In this document: one piece after another, positions 27,362-35,909 of the stretch
Numbering within the stretch: position 1 is the stretch's first letter
Layout: each line of letters begins with the position of its first letter
NCBI RefSeq assembly: GCF_001719045.1
Contig: NZ_CP015423.1
Span: 5,083,501-5,147,500 of the forward strand
Origin: Paenibacillus polymyxa
GTDB taxonomy: Bacteria; Bacillota; Bacilli; Paenibacillales; Paenibacillaceae
DNA length: 64,000 nt
Direction: 5' to 3'
Program-made: the position numbers and the translations under genes
Notes under the pieces: generated by a model
Told to the model about the DNA's origin: nothing
The model's input: the letters and a program-made list of their open reading frames with translations, nothing else
Database searches by the model: none

Positions 27362-28114
27362 ATGAATTATACAATACAGGCTTCACAACGTACTCCCGCC
27401 CTGATCATTTACCTGATTGACATCAGCGCGTCGATGAACATGCTGATGGAGGGGCGGCGGCGTATTGACGTTGTATATGAAGCTATATCGTTGGCGATCC
27501 GGCAGATGGTTTTTCGGTCAACCAAAGGAAATCGGCTGACAGCGCGTTATCGGATTGCGATTTTGGCTTATAGTGACGACGTGTATGACCTGCTGAATGG
27601 TGTCAAGGGGATAGATGAAATTGCGGCCATTGGCTCGTTGCCCGATTTGACACCCAAACGATTCTCAGATTCTGCAAAAGCCTTCTTGCAGGCTGAACGT
27701 ATTTTGCAGGCGGAATTACCAGGGATGCAGGATTGCCCTGCACCTTTGGTCTGTCATATGACAGATGGGGTTTCTACAGGCGATGATCCAGAACCGATTG
27801 CGAAGCGTATTATGAGCATGAGTGTACCGGACGGTAATGTACTGGTGGAAAATATATTTTTATCCGACAGGTTGCTGGAAACGCCTATTCAGGACCCCCG
27901 TCGCTGGAAAGGTCTGACGCATAATACGCCGTTGCAGGATGAACATGCTGTGAAATTGCGTGATATGTCTTCTGTACTGCCTGAAAGCTATCGAGAAATG
28001 CTGTTTGAGGCAGATTATCAGTTAGGTGAAGGAGCCATTATGATGCTGCCCGGAACCTGTGCGGAACTGGTGTCCATTGGGTTCCAAATGTCGGCCGCAA
28101 CGCCTGTACGGTAA
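27362..28114 (+). CDS. von Willebrand factor A domain protein, TerY-like
   Basis: 250 residues, nearly all one vWA domain. The metal-ion site is visible: IDISASM (residues 20-24, DxSxS), then a Thr in the RF(S)DS region and CHMTDGVSTGDD. No signal peptide, so probably cytoplasmic. The vWA, PP2C and kinase trio is known as the TerY-P triad in other gene settings. GGGGAG is about 12 nt from ATG 27362. It is followed 12 nt later by the phosphatase. Confidence 0.82.
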   Translation: MNYTIQASQRTPALIIYLIDISASMNMLMEGRRRIDVVYEAISLAIRQMVFRSTKGNRLTARYRIAILAYSDDVYDLLNGVKGIDEIAAIGSLPDLTPKRFSDSAKAFLQAERILQAELPGMQDCPAPLVCHMTDGVSTGDDPEPIAKRIMSMSVPDGNVLVENIFLSDRLLETPIQDPRRWKGLTHNTPLQDEHAVKLRDMSSVLPESYREMLFEADYQLGEGAIMMLPGTCAELVSIGFQMSAATPVR

Positions 28115-28126
28115 GGAGGTAAAAGC

Positions 28127-28963
28127 ATGAATCCACTGCTGTCCCTGCTCCCGGCGAGCAAAAAAAAGGGAATGAATGCAAGGCTGACTCAGCAATTTGC
28201 TTACATAAGCTCTCAGACAGGCGATCAGCCTTTATCATCTCATCACAGTCGTTTTATGTGTCGTTATGGCTATGGAAGGTCTGCCGAATCTGCCAGTATG
28301 GGGGAAAGCGGACAGGATTTCGCCGCAGTACGTATTCATAAATCCGTCTGTTGTTTTGTCTTGTGTGATGGTGTCGGGCTCAGTTACCGAGGAGATTTTG
28401 CAGCCCGCTATCTGGGTTCTTCTTTACTGGATTGGATGGAACGGGGACAAGATCTGTCTGCTGATCAATTGAGAGTGTACCTTGAACGTTTGGCAGGTAC
28501 AGCGGCAGAGGAACTGGATCGGCAGCCTTTGGATCACGAATCAGGCTTAATGCGTTCGGTATTGGAAGATAAACGTCGTCAGGGAAGCCAGTCCATGTAT
28601 ATTTGCGGTAAAATCGAACTGCCGAAGCGTGGTAGTCGTGGCCGTCTCCGACTTGCCTGGCAAGGAGACTCACGGTTGCGACTATGGAACGGTGCCGAAG
28701 AAATTAGCGAGCTGTTCGATCATACTTTCTCTACAGCGGAGCGCTGGTCTACAAGTCGTGGGCCGATTGGAGGGAAGCCTCATTGGTATGAAAGAAGCAT
28801 ACCCGCGGATATGCCGATGAGATTACAGGTATATACGGACGGTTTATCCGATTTAGACCCCATTCGCGAGCCTGTCCCTGATGAGCAGATACAGGTATTG
28901 CTGGATGCATCCCATACCGGGGGACTTGATGATGATGCTGCATTTATTGAGTTGCAGTGGTAA
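28127..28963 (+). CDS. PP2C-family Ser/Thr phosphatase
   Basis: 278 residues with PP2C-type metal-binding motifs: CDGVG (residues about 84-88), GD near the N-terminal half (SYRGDFAARYLG) and a terminal GGLDDDAAFIEL with the metal Asp pair. LAWQGDSRLRLW is the central GDSR motif. AAGGAGG lies before ATG 28127. It likely reverses phosphorylation by the upstream kinase. Last gene of the cluster, followed by a terminator. Confidence 0.85.
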   Translation: MNPLLSLLPASKKKGMNARLTQQFAYISSQTGDQPLSSHHSRFMCRYGYGRSAESASMGESGQDFAAVRIHKSVCCFVLCDGVGLSYRGDFAARYLGSSLLDWMERGQDLSADQLRVYLERLAGTAAEELDRQPLDHESGLMRSVLEDKRRQGSQSMYICGKIELPKRGSRGRLRLAWQGDSRLRLWNGAEEISELFDHTFSTAERWSTSRGPIGGKPHWYERSIPADMPMRLQVYTDGLSDLDPIREPVPDEQIQVLLDASHTGGLDDDAAFIELQW

Positions 28964-28972
28964 ATAAATAAG

Positions 28973-29020
28973 AAAAGGACGTTATACAACCATGGATATG
29001 GATGTATACGTCCTTTTTTT
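28973..29020 (+). terminator. Terminator of the type VII / kinase cluster
   Basis: AAAAGGACGTTATACA...TGTATACGTCC followed by seven Ts. Confidence 0.85.
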
Positions 29021-29226
29021 GATGAATACATAGAACATACGATTCTTTAAGATATTTGTAGAATGTAACGAGGAAAAGAAGGAAAGAGGCGCTAATACGC
29101 GTAATATTCGCTCTTTTCTTAAATATCACAAAGGAATAGCAAAAAATGCGCAAAAATAGTGATTATAAAGTATATCCTTTTGGGTAATCTTGTGATTATA
29201 CAGATTACAGAAAGGGAGCGATACAT

Positions 29227-30036
29227 ATGAGCTACACATATGCAGGAGGCGCGCGCTTTGAAGGCAAAACCGCTCTAATCACGGGAGCTGGTTCTGGGAT
29301 TGGCAAGGCAACGGCCATTCAGATGGCTAGAGAAGGAGCGAATGTCGCTCTTTTTGACGTAAGTAATGAGCGCATTTCGGAGACGGAAAGAGAAATTAAT
29401 GCTATACGTGAGGGATCAGCGCGGGCTTTTGACGTGGACATTGCCGATCCGGTGCGTGTGGAAAAGGCAGTTCTGGAAGCGGTTGAATTATTTGGCGGAC
29501 TGCATATCATTTTTGCTAATGCGGGGATTAACGGGGTCGTCGGACCGATTGAGGATCTGAGCATTGAGGATTGGCGGCAAACATTGTCCACGAATCTGGA
29601 TGGTACCTTCCTGACGGTGAAGTATACAATACCACATTTGAAAAAGAACGGTGGCGGCAGCATTATTATTACCAGCTCCATTAATGGAAATCAGCGCTTT
29701 ACCAGCTTTGGGATGTCAGCCTATAGCACATCGAAGGCGGGTCAAACCGGTTTTGCTAAAATGGCTGCGCTGGAGCTGGCTAAGTTCCGTATTCGTGTGA
29801 ATGTCATCTATCCGGGTGCCATCTCGACGAATATTGATGAAACCACGGAGAAATCGGAAGGGTTAAAGCAAATTACCATCCCCGTCAAGTTTCCCGAAGG
29901 AGGACAACCGTTGGCTGATGGGCCGGGTCAACCCGAGCAGGTAGCTGATTTGGTGACATTTTTGGCCTCTGATCATTCGCGACACATTACTGGCGCACAA
30001 ATTGTCATTGATGGGGCAGAGTCGTTATTGTTTTAG
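29227..30036 (+). CDS. SDR-family NAD(P)-dependent oxidoreductase
   Basis: 269 residues of the classical short-chain dehydrogenase fold. TGAGSGIG binds the cofactor; FANAG, the Ser in ITSSINGN and YSTSKAG (Tyr-x-x-x-Lys) form the active site. DVSNER after beta-2 (acidic Asp) suggests NAD rather than NADP. The substrate cannot be told. AAGGGAG precedes ATG 29227. It stands alone between the type VII cluster and CRISPR array 1. Confidence 0.88.
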   Translation: MSYTYAGGARFEGKTALITGAGSGIGKATAIQMAREGANVALFDVSNERISETEREINAIREGSARAFDVDIADPVRVEKAVLEAVELFGGLHIIFANAGINGVVGPIEDLSIEDWRQTLSTNLDGTFLTVKYTIPHLKKNGGGSIIITSSINGNQRFTSFGMSAYSTSKAGQTGFAKMAALELAKFRIRVNVIYPGAISTNIDETTEKSEGLKQITIPVKFPEGGQPLADGPGQPEQVADLVTFLASDHSRHITGAQIVIDGAESLLF

Positions 30037-30100
30037 AAATAGAGCATTCTCTGGGACAGAGAAATGTTTTGTGGTATCCTGAGTGTATTATCTTGGTTAC

Positions 30101-30281
30101 GGTGCGAATGTGAAGCTCACATAAAAAACCTGGATCCTTCGCACCTCGAAATTTGTCGAAATGGTTTTGAATTAGCTTTCTTCGTTAGAAATCAATAATC
30201 GATTCAAGCTTTTTTGACATCGTTTTTTTCGAAAATGCATGGAATTAATATCATTAGGGTATTAAATCCTTCATTTTCGCT
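30101..30281 (+). promoter_or_regulatory. CRISPR leader 1
   Basis: 181 nt from a nested palindrome (GGTGCGAATGTGA...TCGCACC, 30101-30145) to the first repeat element. Closely similar to the leader of array 3. TTGACA at 30214-30219 is a probable -35 element for the pre-crRNA. It ends CATTTTCGCT. Confidence 0.82.
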
Positions 30282-31402
30282 GTCGCACTCTATGTCGCAC
30301 TCTGTATGGAGTGCGTGGATTGAAATTATCGAGAAAGGAGGACAAGGAAGATGCTAGAAAGGGTCGCACTCTGTATGGAGTGCGTGGATTGAAATCTCGG
30401 TGCTGACGCGTCCATAACCAGCAGCACGGTCGCACTCTGTATGGAGTGCGTGGATTGAAATGCTCAGGCTCGAAATGGACGGTTCAGGCGTCCCGCAGGT
30501 CGCACTCTGTATGGAGTGCGTGGATTGAAATGTCCATAGACCTAGCACCTACAGCAAAAATTCCTGTCGTCGCACTCTATATGAGTGCGTGGATTGAAAT
30601 GCTTCGGAATCGGTCAAACGCCAGTGTGGGCCAAGCCGTCGCACTCTATATGAGTGCGTGGATTGAAATTCATTAACCACGGTCGATTGATCGTAACACC
30701 TAAACGTCGCACTCTATATGAGTGCGTGGATTGAAATTCTCCATGCAACGGCCTGATAGTGACGTGCTGGAGTCGCACTCTATATGAGTGCGTGGATTGA
30801 AATGATCTGGTTGTCCTCGACATCCGCGGTGGATATAGAGTCGCACTCTATATGAGTGCGTGGATTGAAATCATTCTTAATTGTGTTAACTCTAAAAACG
30901 TCTCCGTCGCACTCTATATGAGTGCGTGGATTGAAATTAAGTATGGATGGCGAAATCTAAACGGGACGAGTAGGGGTCGCACTCTGTATGGAGTGCGTGG
31001 ATTGAAATTGCATTAGATGAGTGATCACGTTCGGCCTTACTATAGTCGCACTCTGTATGGAGTGCGTGGATTGAAATAGACGTAAGCCACCAAGCAAAGA
31101 AACAATTCTCCCAGGGTCGCACTCTGTATGGAGTGTGTGGATTGAAATTATTACGTTCGTGAGTTTGGTGATTCTGTCGCTCTGGTCGCACTCTGTATGG
31201 GGTGCGTGGATTGAAATGACACAAGAATTCGACAGACAGGAAGGAATTTCCGTCGCACTCTGTATGGAGTGCGTGGATTGAAATTCGAACATGAACACGC
31301 GTGGTATCTCCCCGTCGACGTCGCACTCTGTATAGAGTGAGTGGATTGAAATATGATGAATGGAGGACGTCCTCAAGAAAGAAATAGGCGCACTCCATGT
31401 GA
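30282..31402 (+). CRISPR. CRISPR array 1 (type I-C-like repeats), 16 full repeats
   Basis: Repeats begin GTCGCACTC and end GTGCGTGGATTGAAAT. A 12-nt stub GTCGCACTCTAT (30282-30293) directly joins the first full repeat at 30294. Repeats 1-4 and 11-16 are 33 nt with GTATGGAGTG in the middle; repeats 5-10 (30569-30937) are 32 nt with ATATGAGTG. Spacers are 33-38 nt. Repeats 13, 14 and 16 carry mutations, and a 16-nt degenerate repeat of the array-3 type closes the array (31387-31402). The transcript should run left to right. No cas genes lie beside it. Confidence 0.97.
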
Positions 31403-31717
31403 CAATTGACGATGCGGCAGGATTCACGGTCAGTCGTTACGGCATATGGTTTTGTTTGACTGGTATGCTTTGCATAGTTCTCAGGGCTTCAGCCGCAGAA
31501 GGAAGAAAATAAAATCGAAGTGAAACGATCTTTGTGATATGTACAATGCTCGCAATGGGCGCGATGAGAAGCAATGATGCGGGGGAATGAGGCAAGAATA
31601 TGAGGACGTACAGGGGATAAAATGCGGAAGAACCACCGAAGGATGAAAAATCCAGTGCGGTGGTTCTTTTTTTTCACTCGTCTTGTATGCCATCATTATA
31701 GGGGGAGGGGATGAAGG
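31403..31717 (+). other. Gap between array 1 and the MocR gene
   Basis: 315 nt with no credible gene. The only element seen is the terminator at 31626-31674, which would end array 1 transcripts before the regulator gene. Confidence 0.5.
31626..31674 (+). terminator. Terminator downstream of array 1
   Basis: GAAGAACCACC...GGTGGTTC followed by eight Ts. Confidence 0.85.
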
Positions 31718-33202
31718 ATGTTCCAGGATTTCAAGCTCGTAAGTGACCGGCCGGTCTCGATACAAGTAAAAGAATACGTCAATCGTTTAATTATAAAAGG
31801 GGCGCTTCAGGCGGATCAGAAGCTACCTTCCACACGAGAAATGAGCGTTCTGCTTAAGGTGAGCCGCAATACAGTCATTGCAGCCTATGAAGGCTTGGAG
31901 GATGACGGGTTTACGTATGCGATTCCCGGAAAGGGTAGTTATGTGGCCGCCATGGTGGGCCAGTCGGCCGTAGATAACGGAGGATCTGACGGCTCTGCCA
32001 CTTGGGAGATCGACTGGAAGGCAAGAATGAACGAGTATGCTGTATTGGCTGTTGATCTGGATATGATGAAGCAGGGCATTCGTGCCCAAAAGGGAACTAT
32101 CTCGTTCACAAGCATCGCTCCGGATGAGCAGCTGTTTGATCTGGGGGATGTAAGGCGAGCTTTTATGGATCGGATGGCAATCGAAGGGCAGGTGCTGCTC
32201 AACTACGGCTATGCTAAGGGCTACAAGCCGCTGATTGATTACCTGATGCATTATATGGAGAACAAGGGCGTCGATATAATTGGCAAGGATATGCTGATTA
32301 CAGGCGGGTTTACAGAAGGCTTTGACATTGTGCTGTCGGCTTTACGCCCTTCTGCACGCCGCGGAGCGGCAATTTGTGAAAATCCGACCCATCACACAGC
32401 GATCAAAAATTTGAAGTTGCAAGGATTTGAGATTACCGGCATTCCGATGGAGTGTGACGGTATTGATGTAGAGCGGCTAGAGGAGGTATTGCAGACCAAT
32501 AGCTTCGATTTGGCTTATTTGACTCCTTCCTATCACAATCCGACAGGCATCGTCATGTCGCCAGCAAAGCGCAGCGCTGTTATGAAATTAATGATGAGCT
32601 ATCAGATTCCGGTGATCGAGGATGGATTCAATGAGGAGCTGCGTTACTCGGGAGCGCATATTGCGCCCTTAATAGCGACAGCAGGCCAAGGGAACGGAGT
32701 AATCTATATTGGCAGCTTCTCCAAGGTGCTGTTCCCTGGCTTGCGTGTAGGCTGGGTGCTTGGAGACCGAGCACTGATTGACACTCTGGAAAGCATTAAG
32801 CGTGCGCGCACCATTCATACCTCAACAATCGATCAATCGATTTTATACCAATATATGCTTAACGGAAATTTCGATAAACATGTAAAAAAAGCACGTACAG
32901 AGTATAAGCGCAAATATGAGCTGACAAAGACATGCTGTGAAGCACATCTTCCTGAGGCGCAGGTGTCTGGTGACGGGGGCTTGCATTTGTTCCTTACCTT
33001 CCCGACAGGCGTAAATACACGCCAGCTGCTAGAAGCTTGCACAGAACAGGGTGTCATTTTTACACCGGGAGACAAGTTTTTTATTCAAGAAGGCGAAGGG
33101 ACGAATACATTGCGGCTTGGGTTTTCACGAGTAACAGATGAAAATATCGAACGGGGTATTCAAATAATCGGTAAACAGACGCGTAAATTTCTTAAGGCAT
33201 AA
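31718..33202 (+). CDS. MocR-family (GntR HTH plus aminotransferase) regulator
   Basis: 494 residues. Residues 10-75 are a GntR winged helix (STREMSVLLKVSRNTVIAAYEGLEDDGF). The rest is a fold-type I aminotransferase-like domain with the PLP-binding Lys in IGSFSKVLFPGLRVGWVLG. MocR proteins use PLP or an amino acid-PLP adduct as signal and usually control adjacent genes. Here D-Ala-D-Ala ligase and aminotransferase genes follow on the same strand, the likely targets. GGGGGAGGGG lies upstream of ATG 31718. Confidence 0.88.
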   Translation: MFQDFKLVSDRPVSIQVKEYVNRLIIKGALQADQKLPSTREMSVLLKVSRNTVIAAYEGLEDDGFTYAIPGKGSYVAAMVGQSAVDNGGSDGSATWEIDWKARMNEYAVLAVDLDMMKQGIRAQKGTISFTSIAPDEQLFDLGDVRRAFMDRMAIEGQVLLNYGYAKGYKPLIDYLMHYMENKGVDIIGKDMLITGGFTEGFDIVLSALRPSARRGAAICENPTHHTAIKNLKLQGFEITGIPMECDGIDVERLEEVLQTNSFDLAYLTPSYHNPTGIVMSPAKRSAVMKLMMSYQIPVIEDGFNEELRYSGAHIAPLIATAGQGNGVIYIGSFSKVLFPGLRVGWVLGDRALIDTLESIKRARTIHTSTIDQSILYQYMLNGNFDKHVKKARTEYKRKYELTKTCCEAHLPEAQVSGDGGLHLFLTFPTGVNTRQLLEACTEQGVIFTPGDKFFIQEGEGTNTLRLGFSRVTDENIERGIQIIGKQTRKFLKA

Positions 33203-33307
33203 GGATTAAGAAAAGAGCTATAGAGAAGGAATATTGTTTCGAAGAAGCAATAGCGATCGGATGAACATCCGTAGCCACATAAAGATTTTGAAGAAAAATG
33301 AGGTGTC

Positions 33308-34240
33308 ATGATGAAAATTGGCGTTATTATGGGCGGTATTTCCTCTGAGCGTGAGATTTCTCTGCAGACAGGTCAAGAGATGATCAATCATTTGGATCGC
33401 AGCCGTTATGAAGTGGTTCCAATGGTGATCGAGCAGCGAGCGGATTTAATCGCGCAGGTCCAGCAGGCAGGCATTGATATCGCGCTGTTGGCACTGCATG
33501 GTCAGTATGGCGAGGACGGCACGGTGCAGGGAGCGCTGGAGACACTGGGCATTCCCTACACAGGCAGCGGTGTCCTGGCAAGCAGCTTATGCATGAATAA
33601 GCAGTTGTCCAAGATGCTGTTGAAGGCAGCGGGTGTGCATACGCCTTCAGGCCTTTACTGGCAGGGGATGGACGATTATGATCCGCAGGTGGTGGAGCAT
33701 TTGGGCTACCCGGTTATTGTGAAGCCGAATATGGGGGGATCCAGCATCGGCATCCAGCTTGTACAAAATGAGAAGGAACTGCTGCCGGCTGTTCAGGAGG
33801 CTTGCAGCTTGGATCAAGCGATCTTGATTGAGCCCTATTATGAAGGGACGGAGATTACCTGCTCCATCGTAGATGGCGAGGTATTACCGATTATTAGCAT
33901 TAGCTCCGCTCGTTCGAAGTGGTTCGACTACAAAGCAAAATATGAGGTCGGCGGCGCTGAGGAGAAGGTGATCGAGCTTCCCCCCGTTATTGAGCAGCGT
34001 GTGCGCGAGGCGGCACTGTCCAGCTACCGGCTGCTGCAATGCAAGGTCTATGCAAGGATCGATATGATTTTGTGTCAGGATAGACCTTACGTGCTGGAAG
34101 TGAACACATTACCGGGAATGACCGCCAACAGCCTGCTTCCGAAGAGTGCGGCAGCTGCGGGTATAACCTTTACACAGCTACTCGACCAAATTATTGCCAG
34201 CTCGCTCCATGAGCGGAAACAGGAATGGAGGATGGCGTAA
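33308..34240 (+). CDS. ddl: D-alanine--D-alanine ligase, ATP-grasp
   Basis: 310 residues, the short DdlB type. EREISLQTG near the N-terminus, KPNMGGSSIG (ATP-grasp loop), the omega-loop YKAKYEVGG and EVNTLPGMT at the metal site are all present. It joins two D-Ala for peptidoglycan. ATG 33308 and 33311 are both possible after GAGGTG. The gene is probably a second copy beside the cell-wall ddl, as it sits in an operon with a MocR regulator and an aminotransferase; whether it uses D-Ala or a related substrate cannot be told. Its stop is one base before the next start. Confidence 0.87.
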   Translation: MMKIGVIMGGISSEREISLQTGQEMINHLDRSRYEVVPMVIEQRADLIAQVQQAGIDIALLALHGQYGEDGTVQGALETLGIPYTGSGVLASSLCMNKQLSKMLLKAAGVHTPSGLYWQGMDDYDPQVVEHLGYPVIVKPNMGGSSIGIQLVQNEKELLPAVQEACSLDQAILIEPYYEGTEITCSIVDGEVLPIISISSARSKWFDYKAKYEVGGAEEKVIELPPVIEQRVREAALSSYRLLQCKVYARIDMILCQDRPYVLEVNTLPGMTANSLLPKSAAAAGITFTQLLDQIIASSLHERKQEWRMA

Positions 34241-34241
34241 T

Positions 34242-35426
34242 ATGTTTAGTGAAATGGGGACAGGGCGGTTTGTATCCTCGCGCGTACGGGATATTCGCCC
34301 ATCGGGAATTCGCGCTTTTTTTGATCTGAATGCAGCAGGCGGAGGTACAATCGCCCTTGGGGTCGGAGAGCCTGATTTCGTTACACCGGACAAGGTACGT
34401 GAAGCTTGCATTCAGGCACTGCGTGAAGGACAGACGAAATATACTTCGAATGCCGGCTTGATGGAGCTGCGGGAGGAGATCTCTGCTTATTTTTCCGGCA
34501 GCTTTGCGCTTTCCTATGACCCTGAGCAGGAAATGATTGTGACGGTGGGGAGCAGTGAAGCCGTCGACCTGGCGCTGCGAGCAGTGATCGATCCGGGTGA
34601 CGAGGTGCTGATTCCAGCGCCAAGCTATATTGCCTATGAACCCATTACCCATCTGCATGGCGGTAAAATTGTAGAGGTGGCGGCTACGGCAGAGGAGCAA
34701 TTCAAGCTGACCCCGCAAGCGCTGCAAGCGGCAATTACACCTCATTCAAAGGTTTTAATGATCAATTATCCCTGTAATCCAACTGGAACAGTTATGACGG
34801 AGCAGGATTGGCTGCCGATTACAGAGCTCATTATCAAACATAATCTGGTCGTCATTTCGGATGAAGTGTATGCCGAACTGACTTACGGGAGAAAGCATGT
34901 CAGTATCGCCTCCTTGCCGGGCATGAAGGAGCGTACGATTGTCATCAGTGGTTTTTCCAAAGCATTTGCGATGACAGGCTGGCGGGTAGGCTATGCGTGC
35001 GGTCCGCATGAGCTGATTGCCGGCATGCTGAAAATCCACCAGTACACAGCCATGTGTGCGCCCACCATTGCACAGATTGCCGCGCTGGAATCATTGCGCC
35101 ATGGCTTGGCTGCCAAGGATGAGATGATGGCGAGCTACAATGAACGTCGCAAGCTGTTTGTGGCTGGCTTGAATGCAATCGGGCTTGCTTGTCATGAGCC
35201 TGAGGGGGCTTTCTATGCCTTCCCTTCAATTACTTCTACTGGCATGTCATCTGAGCAGTTTGCACTTCGTATGCTGAAGGAAGCGAAGGTGGCGGTCGTA
35301 CCGGGACATGTATTCGGATCAGGCGGAGAGGGCTTTATTCGCTGCTCATATGCAGCCTCGCTCGTCGATTTGGAGAAGGCGCTGAAACGGATGGGAAGGT
35401 TTATGCAGGTAATGCAGCCGGTATGA
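34242..35426 (+). CDS. PLP-dependent aminotransferase, class I/II
   Basis: 394 residues from ATG 34242, chosen for GGAGG 10 nt upstream and the 1-nt gap to ddl. The sequence opens SSRVRDIRPSGIRAFFDLN, has the family's GVGEPDF and NYPCNPTG motifs and the PLP Lys in VISGFSKAFAMTGWRVGYA. It is close to the PatA/AspB class, which transaminates several L-amino acids. With ddl and MocR it may shift amino-acid pools feeding wall synthesis; that is inference. Confidence 0.88.
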   Translation: MFSEMGTGRFVSSRVRDIRPSGIRAFFDLNAAGGGTIALGVGEPDFVTPDKVREACIQALREGQTKYTSNAGLMELREEISAYFSGSFALSYDPEQEMIVTVGSSEAVDLALRAVIDPGDEVLIPAPSYIAYEPITHLHGGKIVEVAATAEEQFKLTPQALQAAITPHSKVLMINYPCNPTGTVMTEQDWLPITELIIKHNLVVISDEVYAELTYGRKHVSIASLPGMKERTIVISGFSKAFAMTGWRVGYACGPHELIAGMLKIHQYTAMCAPTIAQIAALESLRHGLAAKDEMMASYNERRKLFVAGLNAIGLACHEPEGAFYAFPSITSTGMSSEQFALRMLKEAKVAVVPGHVFGSGGEGFIRCSYAASLVDLEKALKRMGRFMQVMQPV

Positions 35427-35480
35427 TGAACAGGGTTAATAACTCAACTTTTGCAGAACGTCTTTATGAAATATTTTACA

Positions 35481-35517
35481 ATACCTTTATGTTTTTTGAA
35501 AACATAAAGGTATTTTT
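35481..35517 (+). terminator. Terminator of the MocR-ddl-aminotransferase unit
   Basis: ATACCTTTATGTTTT-TTG-AAAACATAAAGGTAT followed by TTTT. Confidence 0.87.
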
Positions 35518-35543
35518 CTGATCAATGTAGTGGATATTTCTGG

Positions 35544-35684
35544 ATGCATTTACCCAAAGCCAGAACGTTTAGCTTTGGAGTTAACTGGTGGAACCTTGCT
35601 TTTAAATGCGCTATCGATGAATTAAATATATTCGAATGTGCGCTTCCTCCTTCACAGGTGGCAGAACTGGCAGAGGTGAAATAA
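35544..35684 (+). pseudogene. C-terminal remnant of an unknown protein
   Basis: A 46-codon frame from ATG 35544, open further upstream to about 35517, reads MHLPKARTFSFGVNWWNLAF and ends LPPSQVAELAEVK. The composition looks like real protein, with paired Trp and an amphipathic end, yet it has no ribosome site and follows a terminator directly. It is likely the 3' remnant of a deleted gene beside array 2. No family recognised. Confidence 0.35.
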
Positions 35685-35728
35685 GTCCAGGCAGGAATTT
35701 GTTGCTAAGCCAAAAAGCGAGTCTGTCC

Positions 35729-35909
35729 AGGTGCGAATGTGAAGCTCACATGAATTCTCCGAGAGTTTCGCACCTCAGATTTTGTCGAATTATATCGAAT
35801 GTGAACAAATTTTAAACGATCGCAAGAGGATGAGGTAATATTAGATGCGTTTTTGCCAAAATAACGCTAGAATGTTACTTAAATAGGGGGCATTTGACCC
35901 ATTATCGCT
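35729..35909 (+). promoter_or_regulatory. CRISPR leader 2
   Basis: Exactly 181 nt from the palindrome (GGTGCGAATGTGA...TTTCGCACC, 35729-35773) to the first repeat, as in leaders 1 and 3, although the middle part has diverged. Ends ATTATCGCT. Confidence 0.8.

Noticed and set aside
30354..31427. Several minus- and plus-strand frames of 60-156 codons across array 1
   Set aside because: They are translations of the CRISPR repeats (recurring FQSTHS / ISIHALHTECD blocks) and have no ribosome sites.
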